In this document: piece by piece, positions 36,070 through 47,727 of the stretch
How the letters are laid out: every line of letters starts with the position of its first letter
Numbering within the stretch: position 1 is the stretch's first letter
The notes under the pieces: generated by a model
What the model saw: only the letters and a program-made list of their open reading frames with translations
The model's database searches: none
Told to the model about the DNA's origin: nothing
Translations under genes and position numbers: made by a program
NCBI RefSeq assembly: GCF_030643805.1
Contig: NZ_CP094656.1
Coordinates: 3,472,001 to 3,536,000 of the forward strand
Reading direction: 5' to 3'
Source: Alkalihalobacillus sp. AL-G
GTDB lineage: Bacteria; Bacillota; Bacilli; Bacillales; Fictibacillaceae
Length of the DNA: 64,000 nucleotides

Positions 36070-36273
36070 TCAGTCGGTATTATCTATTGAATTAACTTTT
36101 TTCCCAATCGCTTCATTTATACTCTCATTCAAATCTTCACGATACTTGGCGACAAAGGTTTTAACGTTTGCCACTATTTCGTCGGCAAAGGACGCCACAT
36201 CTCTCCCGGTTATTTCCAGCACTAGTCTACCTTCCGCCGCACCGGCTTCGAACAACTCGACTAATTTATACAA
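36070..36273 (-). pseudogene. Truncated DUF1048 gene
   Basis: 67 codons matching only the C-terminal half of the intact DUF1048 protein at 36500: VELFEAGAAEGRLVLEITG, DVASFADEIVANVKTFVAKY. The N-terminal half has been replaced by AT-rich DNA and there is no ribosome binding site. Confidence 0.75.
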
Positions 36274-36499
36274 TCGAGCAGTTTAGTTAAATAAGGACAG
36301 AGAAATATTCAAAACAGTTTTTAATTATTTTATTACAAAGAGGAGATAAAACTCGATGTTTAATGAAATTATTATTAATAATCTTTTAGCAAAGTAAATA
36401 AAAAACAGAACGTTATCAGTACGGAACAAACTTGAACAATATTTCCGGGTTTGCGTCGTTAGTGTCGGTGCTAGGCGAAAATCCACTAGGATTTCGCCA
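36274..36499. other. AT-rich insertion between the two DUF1048 copies
   Basis: About 225 bases, much richer in A+T than both sides. On the plus strand GAGGAG and an ATG open a 13-codon frame (MFNEIIINNLLAK). A hairpin GGCGAAAATCC/GGATTTCGCC lies at 36474-36499. It looks like the scar of an insertion/deletion. Confidence 0.5.
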
Positions 36500-36838
36500 T
36501 TAGCCACGACCAATCGTATCGTTCAACTTCGCGCGATACTTATCCATCCAAGTTTTCGCGTCCTTCACTAGTTCGTCGCAGAAAGCGGCCACGTCCTCAC
36601 CCGTGAGATCAGTGACTTTCTTGCCTTCCGCTGCACCTTCCTCGAAGAGGTCGAGAATGCCGCCAAAGATACGGCTGGTGTCCTTCCAGTCGGTTAGACC
36701 ACCAGAGGTCCACATATATTTTTGGATAGCGTAGTAAGCGTTGCGGTACTCACTTGGAAGTGCCTTCGCTCGCGCCTCCATTGCCTTCCATTCCCGCTTG
36801 TCATCCAGATTTCCGATGATTTTTTCAATAATATTCAT
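36500..36838 (-). CDS. DUF1048 family protein
   Basis: 112 residues, helical: [77 protein letters not shown]. The family is usually encoded next to PadR and an ABC-2 exporter; biochemical role unknown. ATG overlaps the padR stop (ATGA), so the two are coupled. Confidence 0.85.
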   Translation of the reverse strand: MNIIEKIIGNLDDKREWKAMEARAKALPSEYRNAYYAIQKYMWTSGGLTDWKDTSRIFGGILDLFEEGAAEGKKVTDLTGEDVAAFCDELVKDAKTWMDKYRAKLNDTIGRG

Positions 36839-37173
36839 ATAACTTCTCCTTTTGATTTAGTTTTGAGTTCGTTAATTTTACTTGAGACAAATTCCCATTT
36901 TTCCCAAAAAACTTTAAGATGCTCTTGACCTGCTGCGTTGAGTGTGTAAAATTTTCTCGGCGGTCCCTTAGTGGATGGCTTTTTCTTGATGTCCACCAGA
37001 TTGTGTTTCTCAAGCCGCATGGTAATCGTATAAACTGTGCCTTCAACCACATCAGTGAAGCCAAGCTCTCGCAGCTGTTGCGTGATTTCATAGCCGTAAG
37101 TTTCGCCACGGCTGATGATTTCAAGGACACAACCCTCAAGCACCCCTTTCAGCATTTCTGTGATATGTTCCAA
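36835..37173 (-). CDS. PadR-family transcriptional regulator (short form)
   Basis: 112 residues: [47 protein letters not shown], then wing and helix [21 protein letters not shown] start at the TTG at 37173, six bases after GGAGG; the 17-residue extension to 37224 has none. It likely represses the exporter operon through the dyad in its own promoter. Confidence 0.87.
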   Translation of the reverse strand: MEHITEMLKGVLEGCVLEIISRGETYGYEITQQLRELGFTDVVEGTVYTITMRLEKHNLVDIKKKPSTKGPPRKFYTLNAAGQEHLKVFWEKWEFVSSKINELKTKSKGEVI

Positions 37174-37269
37174 ATTTATCCTCCATTTGTATTTTACTAT
37201 ATTTTTTTCAGTACTTTGTATCACAGGTATTGCGTGATACAGATATTAAGTATTACTGATTACCGGTAT

Positions 37270-37299
37270 ATAGTAACGCAGAATAGCATTACTTGTCAA
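37270..37299 (-). promoter_or_regulatory. Promoter with internal dyad for the padR-exporter operon
   Basis: Minus-strand TTGACA (37299-37294), 18-base spacer, TACTAT (37275-37270). GTAATGCTATTCTGCGTTAC, an interrupted dyad, fills the spacer and is a likely PadR operator. Confidence 0.65.
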
Positions 37300-37313
37300 G
37301 AATACTTTTCGTC

Positions 37314-37336
37314 AAAAAAGCCCGTTTATTACGGGC
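37314..37336 (-). terminator. Hairpin terminator upstream of the padR operon
   Basis: Stem GCCCGT/ACGGGC flanked by A6 on the left, so it terminates minus-strand transcripts coming from the right. The following 37349-37628 stretch holds nothing I can support. Confidence 0.7.
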
Positions 37337-37628
37337 TTCATAGTTTTTATCAAGATAGGTCATAATTTAGTAAAATTGATCTCCTTAACTGCGTCTTTAA
37401 AGTTTTCGTATAGGACAGACTGAGTTGTCAACTGGATAATTGTCAATAGGTTCGCATGCCTGATGTAACAACGGGATTATTTGAGGGAGGAAACGGGGTT
37501 ATGTTCTCACTAAAATACTTATAATCTTGACGATTTAAAAAACAAAATCACTGTGGACACCTCCTACATCTACCAAAGTATTTAAGAAACTTTACACTAG
37601 GTCCTATTTCATATCACTAATTTTTACA

Positions 37629-37712
37629 TCAAAAATACTTGTACAAAGATATTATAATTACAATTGATATACCCCATGCTATGAACAAGTAGATTAAGAT
37701 AGCTTGTACCAT
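37629..37712 (-). CDS. Possible 27-residue hydrophobic peptide
   Basis: MVQAILIYLFIAWGISIVII followed by ISLYKYF: a single membrane helix with a short basic end, preceded by a weak GTGGAAG. Layout fits small toxin-like or spore membrane peptides, but the call is speculative. GC-rich imperfect dyads lie at 37755-37800. Confidence 0.3.
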   Translation of the reverse strand: MVQAILIYLFIAWGISIVIIISLYKYF

Positions 37713-37991
37713 TAAAATGCTTCCACTTTGTATTAAACTACAGCTACTACTGCCTGCAATGCTCGGGGCTTCCCCTAAAAGCCTGCCCCCATGCCGGGCA
37801 CACTACAAAAAGAATAGATGATCTACTCCTTTTCCTTAAAAATTTATTTATTGTTTATTGTTCTTTTCTTGCTAATTCATTTCTATCTGATACCATTGGA
37901 GGCTGGTTTTGAACAGCTTTTAAATGGTTACGAAACGGATACTTTGCTCCTTTTAACGTAATCAGAAAATTGGATCCGTTTTAAGTTCCTG

Positions 37992-38504
37992 TTAATTAGC
38001 AAACTTAAAAGGAATATCGAAGTTTAATATCAAGAAAATTATTATAAAAATGGATAAGATATAGGCTGTGAAAGGCTTATACTGATGCAATGCAATAACT
38101 GAAAACATAACGATGTCAAATAGAAATGAACACCAAAATTCCCAGCCATTCTGATATGAAATTCTCCCAAACATATGCAAAAACCACTCAATGGTGATGT
38201 AAATAACAGACCAAAGCAATATGTAAAGCATTCGATGAAACCATTTTTCTGGAAAATGGGAGAGAAAAAGAAAAATACTAACAGGCATCGTAATAAGAGC
38301 ATATACAATAATTGTCATATCATGTCCGTATAAAAAATCAGCATGGAACTTCCATAAAGTATTGTCTTTTACTATAAATTCATAAAGCAAACCACCTGTA
38401 GCAATAAAAAACATACTAGCATGGTATTCCCGCCAATTTCTCCAATTCCCCCACTTAAAAGAAGCCATAATCGTTAAAACTGTAATAGCAACGTGCATAC
38501 TCAT
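37992..38504 (-). CDS. CBO0543-family membrane protein
   Basis: 170 residues with five membrane helices (HASMFFIATGGLLYEFIV, TIIVYALITMPVSIFLFL, MLYILLWSVIYITIEWFLH). The EWFLHMFGRISYQNGW block matches the CBO0543-type proteins of spore formers. Role unknown; likely sporulation-related. Confidence 0.65.
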   Translation of the reverse strand: MSMHVAITVLTIMASFKWGNWRNWREYHASMFFIATGGLLYEFIVKDNTLWKFHADFLYGHDMTIIVYALITMPVSIFLFLSHFPEKWFHRMLYILLWSVIYITIEWFLHMFGRISYQNGWEFWCSFLFDIVMFSVIALHQYKPFTAYILSIFIIIFLILNFDIPFKFAN

Positions 38505-38744
38505 TATCCTTTCAAGGACTTTTATAAAAAGTTTCCCCTATTTATCATTATTTATTGGGTTTTGGTAACTAAAGTAATCAACAAAACCAGTATGAAGAAA
38601 ACAAAAAAGGAGAAACAATGGATTATCCTTTAAGGCTTTTATACCCATCGCAAAAACAGGAGAATTTTTACTTCAGCTGTTCTTATAAATATTTAATTTT
38701 AACACAAAATAAATAAAGCTATATCAAGGAGGAAATAAAAGACT

Positions 38745-39785
38745 ATGGATTTTAATGATTGCAACAATCAGAACGGTCAGGAAACACCACATAACGTAAG
38801 GCTTACAGCTCCTGAAATCGCCAACATTTGGTCCCAGTACCAGAATGATACGATGGCGATATGCGTATACAAATATATGCTTAAAATTGTTGAAGACGTG
38901 TCCATCCGTCCCATTCTGGAATATTCTTTAAGTTTGGCGGAAAACCACATTACAAAACTTAAGGATTATTTTACTCAGGAAGGGTTTCCCGTTCCCCACG
39001 GATTTACCTATAATGATGTAGATAGGACGGCCCCACGTTTGTTTTCAGACGAATTATGCTTAACATATACCTATATCATGTGTGTAAATGGTTTAGCAGG
39101 ATACGCTGCTGCTTTAACTACAAATATGCGTCGGGATGTAAGGGATTACTTCGTACAATGTCAAAATGAAACAATGGATCTATTCAATAAATCATTAGAT
39201 TTGCTATTGGAGAAGGGTATTGTATCCAGACCACCTTTTATCAACCCTTCAAACAAGTTTGAATTTATTGAACAGCAGAAATTCATGGCAGGTATCTTAG
39301 GAGGAAAAAGACCGTTAAATTGCATTGAAATAAGTAATGTATTCTGGGATTTAAAAAAAATCCAGTTAAGCAAGTCGTTAACAATGGCGTTCGCTCAAGT
39401 TGCAAAATCACAAGAGGTTAAAGAATATTTGTGGCGTGGTGCAGAAATATACTCAAAGCATATTGAAGTTTATGAATCGATATTGTCCCAAAATAATTTA
39501 CCACATCCGAAATCAGAAGAAGCTGAAATTACGAACTCAACTATTGCACCTTTTTCTGACCGACTTATGATGTATCATAAATCACTTCTTGGCTCTACCA
39601 CTATCGGTATGTATGGCTCAGCCATCGGTACCGCCCAACGGGCTGACTTAGTAACCCATTTCACAAGACTTATGGGTGAAATGGCAAAATATATGGAAGA
39701 TGGGCTTAATATTATGATTGAAAAAAAATGGGCTGAACAACCCCCATTAGCTGATGACAGAGAAGAATTGGGAAAAAAACAATAA
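38745..39785 (+). CDS. DUF3231 family protein (spore coat CotF-like)
   Basis: 346 residues made of two similar halves of about 170, each a ferritin-like helical bundle: LTAPEIANIWSQYQNDTMAI in the first and LNCIEISNVFWDLKKIQLSK in the second, both followed by EYSLSLAENHITKL- or LWRGAEIYSKHIEV-type helices. DUF3231 proteins of Bacillaceae are usually spore associated. CAAGGAGG precedes the ATG. Plus-strand gene divergent from the CBO0543-type gene. Confidence 0.8.
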   Translation: MDFNDCNNQNGQETPHNVRLTAPEIANIWSQYQNDTMAICVYKYMLKIVEDVSIRPILEYSLSLAENHITKLKDYFTQEGFPVPHGFTYNDVDRTAPRLFSDELCLTYTYIMCVNGLAGYAAALTTNMRRDVRDYFVQCQNETMDLFNKSLDLLLEKGIVSRPPFINPSNKFEFIEQQKFMAGILGGKRPLNCIEISNVFWDLKKIQLSKSLTMAFAQVAKSQEVKEYLWRGAEIYSKHIEVYESILSQNNLPHPKSEEAEITNSTIAPFSDRLMMYHKSLLGSTTIGMYGSAIGTAQRADLVTHFTRLMGEMAKYMEDGLNIMIEKKWAEQPPLADDREELGKKQ

Positions 39786-40094
39786 TTTAAACAGTTCTTC
39801 AATAGATTAAATGTAAAAGTTAGAGGTGAATGAAAAAATCTGATGAAAGCTGAAATACTTCTTTGGAGTTTTAAACTTTACCGGGGTTTGGACAGTTCCT
39901 CAAGCAAAATATGTAAAAGGGTTTTGATTCATTATATATTAGAAGAACTTTTGATAATCTACATATTCTGCTATGCTTTAAAACGTCTGTGTGTATTACG
40001 TTAACGTAACATCTCAAGCAAAGTACAACATACCTTAAAATGATATCCCAAGCTAAACTTGCTACCACTTTAAAATCATTTTCATTCTCCATAA

Positions 40095-40288
40095 CATAGA
40101 TTTTTTTCTAATTACATAACCTTCTCTGTCAACGTGGTTTCGCTTATATGCCATAAGACATCATACCTTTCGTTCAAATTTTGTAAAAATTAGACCACTT
40201 TTCATTAGCTGTCTGAAGTGTTACTTCAGAAATGGCCCAAAACACTCAAAAAGAGCGCAGATCCTTACTCAAAATTCGCGCCCCTTTT
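40095..40288. repeat. Long direct repeat, copy 2
   Basis: Near-identical to 33730-33927, with small substitutions and a 5-base insertion (ACTCA after CCCAAAAC). In copy 1 this DNA is the upstream region of a GNAT gene; here no gene follows on that side, so copy 2 is the derived one or marks a deleted gene. Confidence 0.85.
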
Positions 40289-40310
40289 CTTGAATAAAAA
40301 CGGAATAAGT

Positions 40311-41168
40311 TTAATTGAATGAGTACTCATCTTGGCTCCATGTTAGAATTTCACTAGCTACCCTTTCAGGATTATCCCAATGAATATTATGTTTAGTGTT
40401 TGCTATACCTATCACCTGTACATTTTTTATACTCTCTTTAATTTTCTTAATTCCTCTGTTTCGAGAAGGATCTATATCTGGAATTGTGGAATGGAATAAT
40501 AATACAGGACACTTAATATGATTATAAGTTGCTGAGCATGGTTCGTGATAGAATGCTTTAATTGTTGCTAATAGACTTAAACGATCAGCACTTAATACAT
40601 AATTACTACCATTCTTCTTAAAATTAGAGCTAATAATTGAATTCAGTTGTGCATCCCATTGTTTTGTTGTGTACTCCTGATATGTATTAATTACTTGATC
40701 CCATGATTTATATGTGCTTGATTTAATATATTCTATCCAGTCTGATAGTGCTCTTTCTTCTGCCATATCAACAACATGTTCAGGAAATACATAACCTCCG
40801 TCTATTAAAATCACACCTTTTATTTTATCTGGATAGGTAACCGCGAAGTTTAAAGAAAGGTCTGCTCCCCAGGAATGTCCTAAAATATAAAAAGGTTCAT
40901 TTGTAACCTTTTGAATAACTGAGTAAATTCGTTTTACGAGAGAAGAAAACTTATAATCTTCTTCGAGTTTCAGTGAACTTGTCTCTCCATGACCTGGAAG
41001 ATCTAAAAAAATAAGATGAAAATTATTTTTTAGGTATTCGTTAAGTCCAAGAAAGCTTTTAGAGTCACCTGTCATTCCATGAAGACAAACAATTGAAGGA
41101 AGATTTCCATCCCCACTTTCATACCCATGAAAAGTATAGTTATCTACTATTTTCCTGAATTCCTTCAA
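40311..41168 (-). CDS. Alpha/beta hydrolase
   Basis: 285 residues: VCLHGMTGDSKSFLGL (oxyanion), LDLPGHGETS, nucleophile GHSWGADLS near residue 97, catalytic His in NTKHNIHWDNPERV. MhpC/haloperoxidase-type cytoplasmic esterase fold. AGGAGGAAT ribosome binding site. Substrate unknown. Confidence 0.82.
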   Translation of the reverse strand: MKEFRKIVDNYTFHGYESGDGNLPSIVCLHGMTGDSKSFLGLNEYLKNNFHLIFLDLPGHGETSSLKLEEDYKFSSLVKRIYSVIQKVTNEPFYILGHSWGADLSLNFAVTYPDKIKGVILIDGGYVFPEHVVDMAEERALSDWIEYIKSSTYKSWDQVINTYQEYTTKQWDAQLNSIISSNFKKNGSNYVLSADRLSLLATIKAFYHEPCSATYNHIKCPVLLFHSTIPDIDPSRNRGIKKIKESIKNVQVIGIANTKHNIHWDNPERVASEILTWSQDEYSFN

Positions 41169-41252
41169 ATTATTCCTCCTTAAATCTAATTAATGTCTGA
41201 GCCATTTTTGTGGAGCCAACCCCTATCGCTAAAAAAGAATTGTTTCAAGCTT

Positions 41253-41573
41253 TCATTTATTATTAACTTCCTTATGTTCAATTTGTTCTAAAAACCAGGG
41301 GTTATCTCCTTCTTTTGCATAAGAAGTAAAATACTCTTTATTTTCCTCAATTAAATTCCAAACCATCTCTTGTTTAACAACAATCTTAAAAGCTTCTGCT
41401 TTTGTTTGATTGTTCGGATCGTATGCTTTTATCCAGTATTCTTCGTAGTCTTTGGAATGACCTTTTTCTATTACAATCAACATTGAAGTGGTTGAATTAA
41501 AAGGCCCCCCACAAGATGTAATCAATAATAAAATAAAGACAATAAATAAACTCGAATACCTTAGCATTTTCAC
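41253..41573 (-). CDS. Small lipoprotein
   Basis: 106 residues. Signal peptide YSSLFIVFILLLITSCGG with lipobox ITSC (Cys near 21), then a short mature domain with DPNNQTKAEAFKIVVKQ. Secreted and membrane anchored. No family recognised. AGGGGGGTG precedes the ATG. Confidence 0.65.
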   Translation of the reverse strand: MKMLRYSSLFIVFILLLITSCGGPFNSTTSMLIVIEKGHSKDYEEYWIKAYDPNNQTKAEAFKIVVKQEMVWNLIEENKEYFTSYAKEGDNPWFLEQIEHKEVNNK

Positions 41574-41647
41574 CCCCCTCTAAAGATAAGAAAATTATGC
41601 CCGATTGCTTAATACCAATTATTTCAAAATTTTTGACTTATCACAAT

Positions 41648-41706
41648 CCTATATTTTTAAAAGAAGACGCTTTCCTTCTTACAGAAAAGCACCCGATTGT
41701 TAAAGA
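41648..41706. repeat. Intergenic hairpin repeat, subfamily A
   Basis: AAGAAGACGCTTTCCTTCTTACAG and AAAAGCACCCGATTGTTAAAG; a second partial unit follows near 41725. Confidence 0.55.
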
Positions 41707-41837
41707 TCACTAATTAAATCTTATTGAAGTAAAGCACCGTTAGTTGAACAAAAAGCCTTAAACATAAAAATGATTATATTATAACAAAAGATAAGAATTT
41801 CAATATAAAATCCTTAATAATGTATAGTACTCAGCAA

Positions 41838-44450
<2,613 letters not shown>

Positions 44451-44767
44451 CTAATCATTACATTTGGTTTCTTTGATACATTTATCCCTCTCAACAAATC
44501 TTATTAAAGTTCTATTGTATTTTAGCAGTAGCAAATGAGAATAAATAGTCTATATTTACCATTTTTTATATGCTATAATTAAATTAGAAAGAGTTAGAGT
44601 TCAATTTTAAAAAAATAGCTAGATCATACCATACAGTAACCTGATAACCTGGTACATCCCCTCGCATAAATAGTGTTGCCTCTCTTTATAATCAAAGTTC
44701 GAAAATGAAAATAAAAAAAATCTTTGTATTAATTTGCCCCTCTAATTCCTTCGATTTTCTGTTTCTA

Positions 44768-44826
44768 CATGGCCCTTTACATAAAGAAAAAGCACAACTC
44801 TTGTTAAAGAATTGTGCCCAATTGAA
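44768..44826. repeat. Intergenic hairpin repeat, subfamily A
   Basis: ATGGCCCTTTACATAAAG, AAAAGCACAACTCTTG, AAGAATTGTGCCCAATTGAA. Terminator-like for the 44861-45211 gene on the minus strand. Confidence 0.7.
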
Positions 44827-44860
44827 TAAGACTTTTAAGTGTGCCTATAAACGGATTCAT

Positions 44861-45211
44861 TTATAGATGAGTTAAAATATTGATGAGTTTCCCGAACGGA
44901 TCCCTAACGTAAAAACGCCGAACTTCCCATGGTTCCTTAGTTGGTCCATACTCAATTGGAACTCCAGCTTCTTTTATGCGAGTGAGCGCAGCGTCGAGAT
45001 CATCAACTTCAATTGACAAATCAGGTACTGGTGTTCCGGATCCTCCCTCTGAAAGGAAACTGATTTGAGTGGCCATATTCTCATGTGAAACGTAGGTTGC
45101 AATAAATCCAAGATCCATTAATTGATCAAGTCCTAGTATTTCCTCGTAGAAGTGCTTTGCTTTAGAAATGTCCTGCGTCTCAATATTGGCAACAATTCGC
45201 TTGACCTTCAT
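44861..45211 (-). CDS. VOC family protein
   Basis: 116 residues: IVANIETQDISKAKHFYEEILGL, VDDLDAALTRIKEAGVPIEYG, and RRFYVRDPFGKLINILTHL with the usual Glu metal ligand replaced in this last strand. GGAGGTG precedes the ATG. Substrate unknown. Confidence 0.8.
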   Translation of the reverse strand: MKVKRIVANIETQDISKAKHFYEEILGLDQLMDLGFIATYVSHENMATQISFLSEGGSGTPVPDLSIEVDDLDAALTRIKEAGVPIEYGPTKEPWEVRRFYVRDPFGKLINILTHL

Positions 45212-45253
45212 TTTTACACCTCCAAGATATTTTGAAGCTTAATTTTTTCGTTA

Positions 45254-45322
45254 CTCCATAATATGGCCTTTTACATAAAGAAAGCCATTCCTTGCTACAG
45301 AAAAGCCCCCGTTTGTTTAATA
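45254..45322. repeat. Intergenic hairpin repeat, subfamily A
   Basis: ACTCCATAATATGGCCTTTT, ACATAAAGAAAGCC, CTACAGAAAAGCCCCCGTTT, GTTTAATAAC. Between the VOC gene and the small coiled-coil gene, at the latter's 3' end. Confidence 0.7.
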
Positions 45323-45325
45323 ACT

Positions 45326-45550
45326 CTATGTAGATGATTTTTTGAATTGAAGATATACATAAATTATAAAAGTTATTGCTATTATACCTAAAATAACATT
45401 TGTTATTAGTATAGAACCTGCTAGGTTTTCAATGTCCTCTGACAGTCTATCTATACTATTACGTATTTGGATATTTGATGAATGAATATCCCCGATAGAA
45501 CTTTGTAGGATATCTCTTACCTCATTTAGTGACTTTACTGTATCATTCAT
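45326..45550 (-). CDS. Small coiled-coil membrane protein
   Basis: 74 residues: an N-terminal coiled coil (LNEVRDILQSSIGDIHSSNI, IDRLSEDIENL) and a C-terminal membrane helix (ILITNVILGIIAITFIIYVYL). ATG at 45550 with GAGAGGAG upstream. No family recognised. Confidence 0.6.
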   Translation of the reverse strand: MNDTVKSLNEVRDILQSSIGDIHSSNIQIRNSIDRLSEDIENLAGSILITNVILGIIAITFIIYVYLQFKKSST

Positions 45551-45699
45551 TACTTTCTCTCCTCTCACAAATCTATAAGTGCTTCTATATTGTGTGAACT
45601 TTAGAGTAGGTTCTCCAAAATGAATTTTTTGTTAAAATTGGACTTTCCTTAATATTAATGGTTTCAAATTTCCATAATCCTTACAAGTCAGCTTTGTTA

Positions 45700-45745
45700 T
45701 TTACATAAGGAAAGGCACTTTCCTAGTTACAGAAAAGCCTCCTTT
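45700..45745. repeat. Intergenic hairpin repeat, subfamily A, shortened
   Basis: TTTACATAAGGAAAGGCACT, TTACAGAAAAGCCTCCTTTA. Follows the frameshifted small gene at 45768. Confidence 0.6.
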
Positions 45746-45767
45746 AATTGAGTAAAATACAAGGAGA

Positions 45768-45913
45768 TTAATACCACACAGTAACTACTGTTAGAACAAC
45801 GTAAATAGAAATAAGGATAATTAAGATAATAGTGGATTCATTGTTTTCTTTTGCTCTTTTATTTCTTTTCTATATATCTTTTGCACCTTCGTTTTCTTTT
45901 TAAATGAATCCAT
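45768..45913 (-). pseudogene. Frameshifted small membrane protein gene
   Basis: MDSFKKKTKVQKIYRKEIKE starts at 45913 after AAAGGAGAGGG; a one-base loss near 45835 diverts it to an early stop. The next frame continues ESTIILIILISIYVVLTVVT to a stop at 45768. Restored, it would be about 48 residues: a basic head and one membrane helix. Confidence 0.55.
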
Positions 45914-46055
45914 TCCACCCTCTCCTTTAAAAGTAGGTTTATTTTGTAGTGTAAATTTGGTTATTTTGTCTTATTTCCGTGAATATCCAATAGTTAGTTA
46001 AACGAATAGACGCGTTATCCTTATTGGATTATTGCCCGCTTTTGTTGTAAAACAC

Positions 46056-46484
46056 TTAACCATTCTTTTGAATACTCCTGACTAAATTAAAGCCCAAAAC
46101 TGTTGTTACAACCATTCCAAACTTATAACGATCGTTAACGAATAAATCGGGCAATGGCTTTACCAAATCATAAATTGCGATGTTAATGTAATATCCAATT
46201 GATCCGATTAAAAGAATTAACATTGGTATACAGACCACCAATAACTTGTAAATGCTTACTCTCCATTTTCCTTTTTTCTGGTATTGTTTTATCAGATGAG
46301 GAATACCTAAGTAAAAACCAAACCCTAATGCAGTTATCAATGAATAGAAAAAATATGGTCTTGAGTTAAAGTTGTTAGCCCCATCGACTTTCAACACAAT
46401 TAAATATGTGTATATTTCCAACAATCCTATAACCAAGACAAGATAGTATAAAAGCCAAAGAACCTCTTTTTTTTGTTTTGACAT
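46056..46484 (-). CDS. Four-helix membrane protein, unknown
   Basis: 142 residues with helices near 8-28, 44-62, 78-100 and 120-138 (VLWLLYYLVLVIGLLEIYTY at the start) and a basic loop KQYQKKGKWR. GGGGGG-rich ribosome binding site. No family recognised. Confidence 0.55.
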   Translation of the reverse strand: MSKQKKEVLWLLYYLVLVIGLLEIYTYLIVLKVDGANNFNSRPYFFYSLITALGFGFYLGIPHLIKQYQKKGKWRVSIYKLLVVCIPMLILLIGSIGYYINIAIYDLVKPLPDLFVNDRYKFGMVVTTVLGFNLVRSIQKNG

Positions 46485-46598
46485 CTAATTCCCCCCTTAA
46501 ACTTACTCATTATGTCCTACTTACCACAGTTCTTTAAAAAAACTGGAAACTGAATCGATCTTCAGTTCTCGCTCCCTTTTCTTTAACAAGGTGCCGTT

Positions 46599-46754
46599 TT
46601 ATTCTCGCTTATCCTCGTCTTCATTAAGAACTTTCAATAAGCTAATAATTTCTTGGTTTTGTTCTATTTGCTTATCAGAATTTATCTTTATAAGACGAAT
46701 CCACCTAATTGTAAAAATCATCAATATAATGAAAAGAACACTAAAAAATTCCAC
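46599..46754 (-). CDS. Small membrane protein, DUF4083-like layout
   Basis: 51 residues from a GTG at 46754 after GGGGG: an N-terminal helix (EFFSVLFIILMIFTIRWI) and a charged coiled-coil tail (KQIEQNQEIISLLKVLNEDE). Same design as the gene at 32818. Confidence 0.6.
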   Translation of the reverse strand: MEFFSVLFIILMIFTIRWIRLIKINSDKQIEQNQEIISLLKVLNEDEDKRE

Positions 46755-46877
46755 TGACTTTATACCCCCATTAATATCGAATCCTTTTAGTTTACTTACA
46801 TATTTAAAATGATATATGTATTATTGAAATTACTTCTGTTAGAGCCTCGTTTCGTTGAAGAGGCACGAACAAAGATT

Positions 46878-47252
46878 CTATTTTTTCCTTATGATTGTTA
46901 TACCTGCTAAAACTATAATTGTTAAAAGTAGCAGAAATTCATACATATAGATCAAATCAATACTTTCAAAACCTAAATAGTCAAAAGTAAAAACGCATAT
47001 ATACATAACTCCAATTGTTACTATTGCCACATAACTCAAGAATCTTCTTACCATTGAATCTATACGTTCATCACGTTCAGGTATATTATTATCTTTAGGC
47101 TTGTTAAACAACTTAAATGTCAAAAATACCACTCCTATGCCAAATACGCCACCTAAGATAGTAGGCAGATAATTGGTATCGCCTGAAATTAACAGGGGTA
47201 TTAAAACTCCAAACAATCCACCTGCTGCTGCAAACATAATTCTCTTATTCAT
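46878..47252 (-). CDS. DUF2178-like membrane protein paired with an XRE regulator
   Basis: 124 residues with four helices. IPERDERIDSMVRRF between helices 2 and 3 is the motif of DUF2178-like proteins. It starts eight bases inside the regulator gene, so the two are translated together. Such regulator/membrane-protein pairs are common in Firmicutes; role unknown. Confidence 0.65.
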   Translation of the reverse strand: MNKRIMFAAAGGLFGVLIPLLISGDTNYLPTILGGVFGIGVVFLTFKLFNKPKDNNIPERDERIDSMVRRFLSYVAIVTIGVMYICVFTFDYLGFESIDLIYMYEFLLLLTIIVLAGITIIRKK

Positions 47253-47460
47253 TGCCCTTTTCCCCCTTTAATGTAAACAGTGCCTCAACTGACATCTTGA
47301 AATAGGCACTTATTTTTAACGCCAACTCTAAACTGGGATTATATTTATTGTTCTCAATTGCAATAATTGTTTGACGTGTTATCTGTAAATCTTCTGCCAT
47401 TTTCAACTGGGTAACTTTATGATTCCTTCTTACTTCTTTTAATCGGTTTTCAACTGGCAT
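47245..47460 (-). CDS. XRE-family helix-turn-helix regulator
   Basis: 71 residues, one helix-turn-helix (LKEVRRNHKVTQLKMAEDLQ, ITRQTIIAIENNKYNPSLEL). Short YozG/YgzD-type repressor. GGGGGAAT precedes the ATG. TGTAAA/TTTACA dyads upstream are its likely sites. Confidence 0.85.
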   Translation of the reverse strand: MPVENRLKEVRRNHKVTQLKMAEDLQITRQTIIAIENNKYNPSLELALKISAYFKMSVEALFTLKGEKGNE

Positions 47461-47479
47461 TATAAAGATTCCCCCAAGA

Positions 47480-47552
47480 TGTAAATAATTCTTTACATAT
47501 AAGTATAAAATAAAAAGCAGAAAAATGTAAATAAAACTTTACATTTTTCTGC
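47480..47552. promoter_or_regulatory. Paired TGTAAA-N6-TTTACA dyads, second inside a 36-base palindrome
   Basis: TGTAAATAATTCTTTACA at 47480-47497 and TGTAAATAAAACTTTACA at 47526-47543. The second lies in a palindrome (47517-47552) with perfect 15-base arms, GCAGAAAAATGTAAA and its complement, which can also terminate minus-strand transcripts. Likely operator set of the XRE regulator. Confidence 0.65.
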
Positions 47553-47586
47553 ATTAAATTTTTTCCCATAAAAAACTCTCAATAGT

Positions 47587-47645
47587 TAGATATTAAGCGA
47601 AAAGAGGCTTAATCCTTCTTGGATAATAGCTCCCGTTTGCTTAAG
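47587..47645. repeat. Intergenic hairpin repeat, subfamily B
   Basis: TTAGATATTAAGCGAAAAGA, GGCTTAATCCTTCTTGGATA, AGCTCCCGTTTGCTTAAG. Downstream of the ABC-F gene, with a further hairpin (ACAGGGAAT/ATTCCCTGT) near 47680-47710. Confidence 0.7.
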
Positions 47646-47727
47646 ATTACAAATGCATTTATTAACCGGATAAGTATTAGATGCAACAGGGAATCAACCT
47701 GACAATTCCCTGTCGATTTTTTAAAAG

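Noticed and set aside
39871-40092. 73-codon minus-strand frame beside the long direct repeat
   Set aside because: No ribosome binding site and no plausible domain; the region is intergenic.
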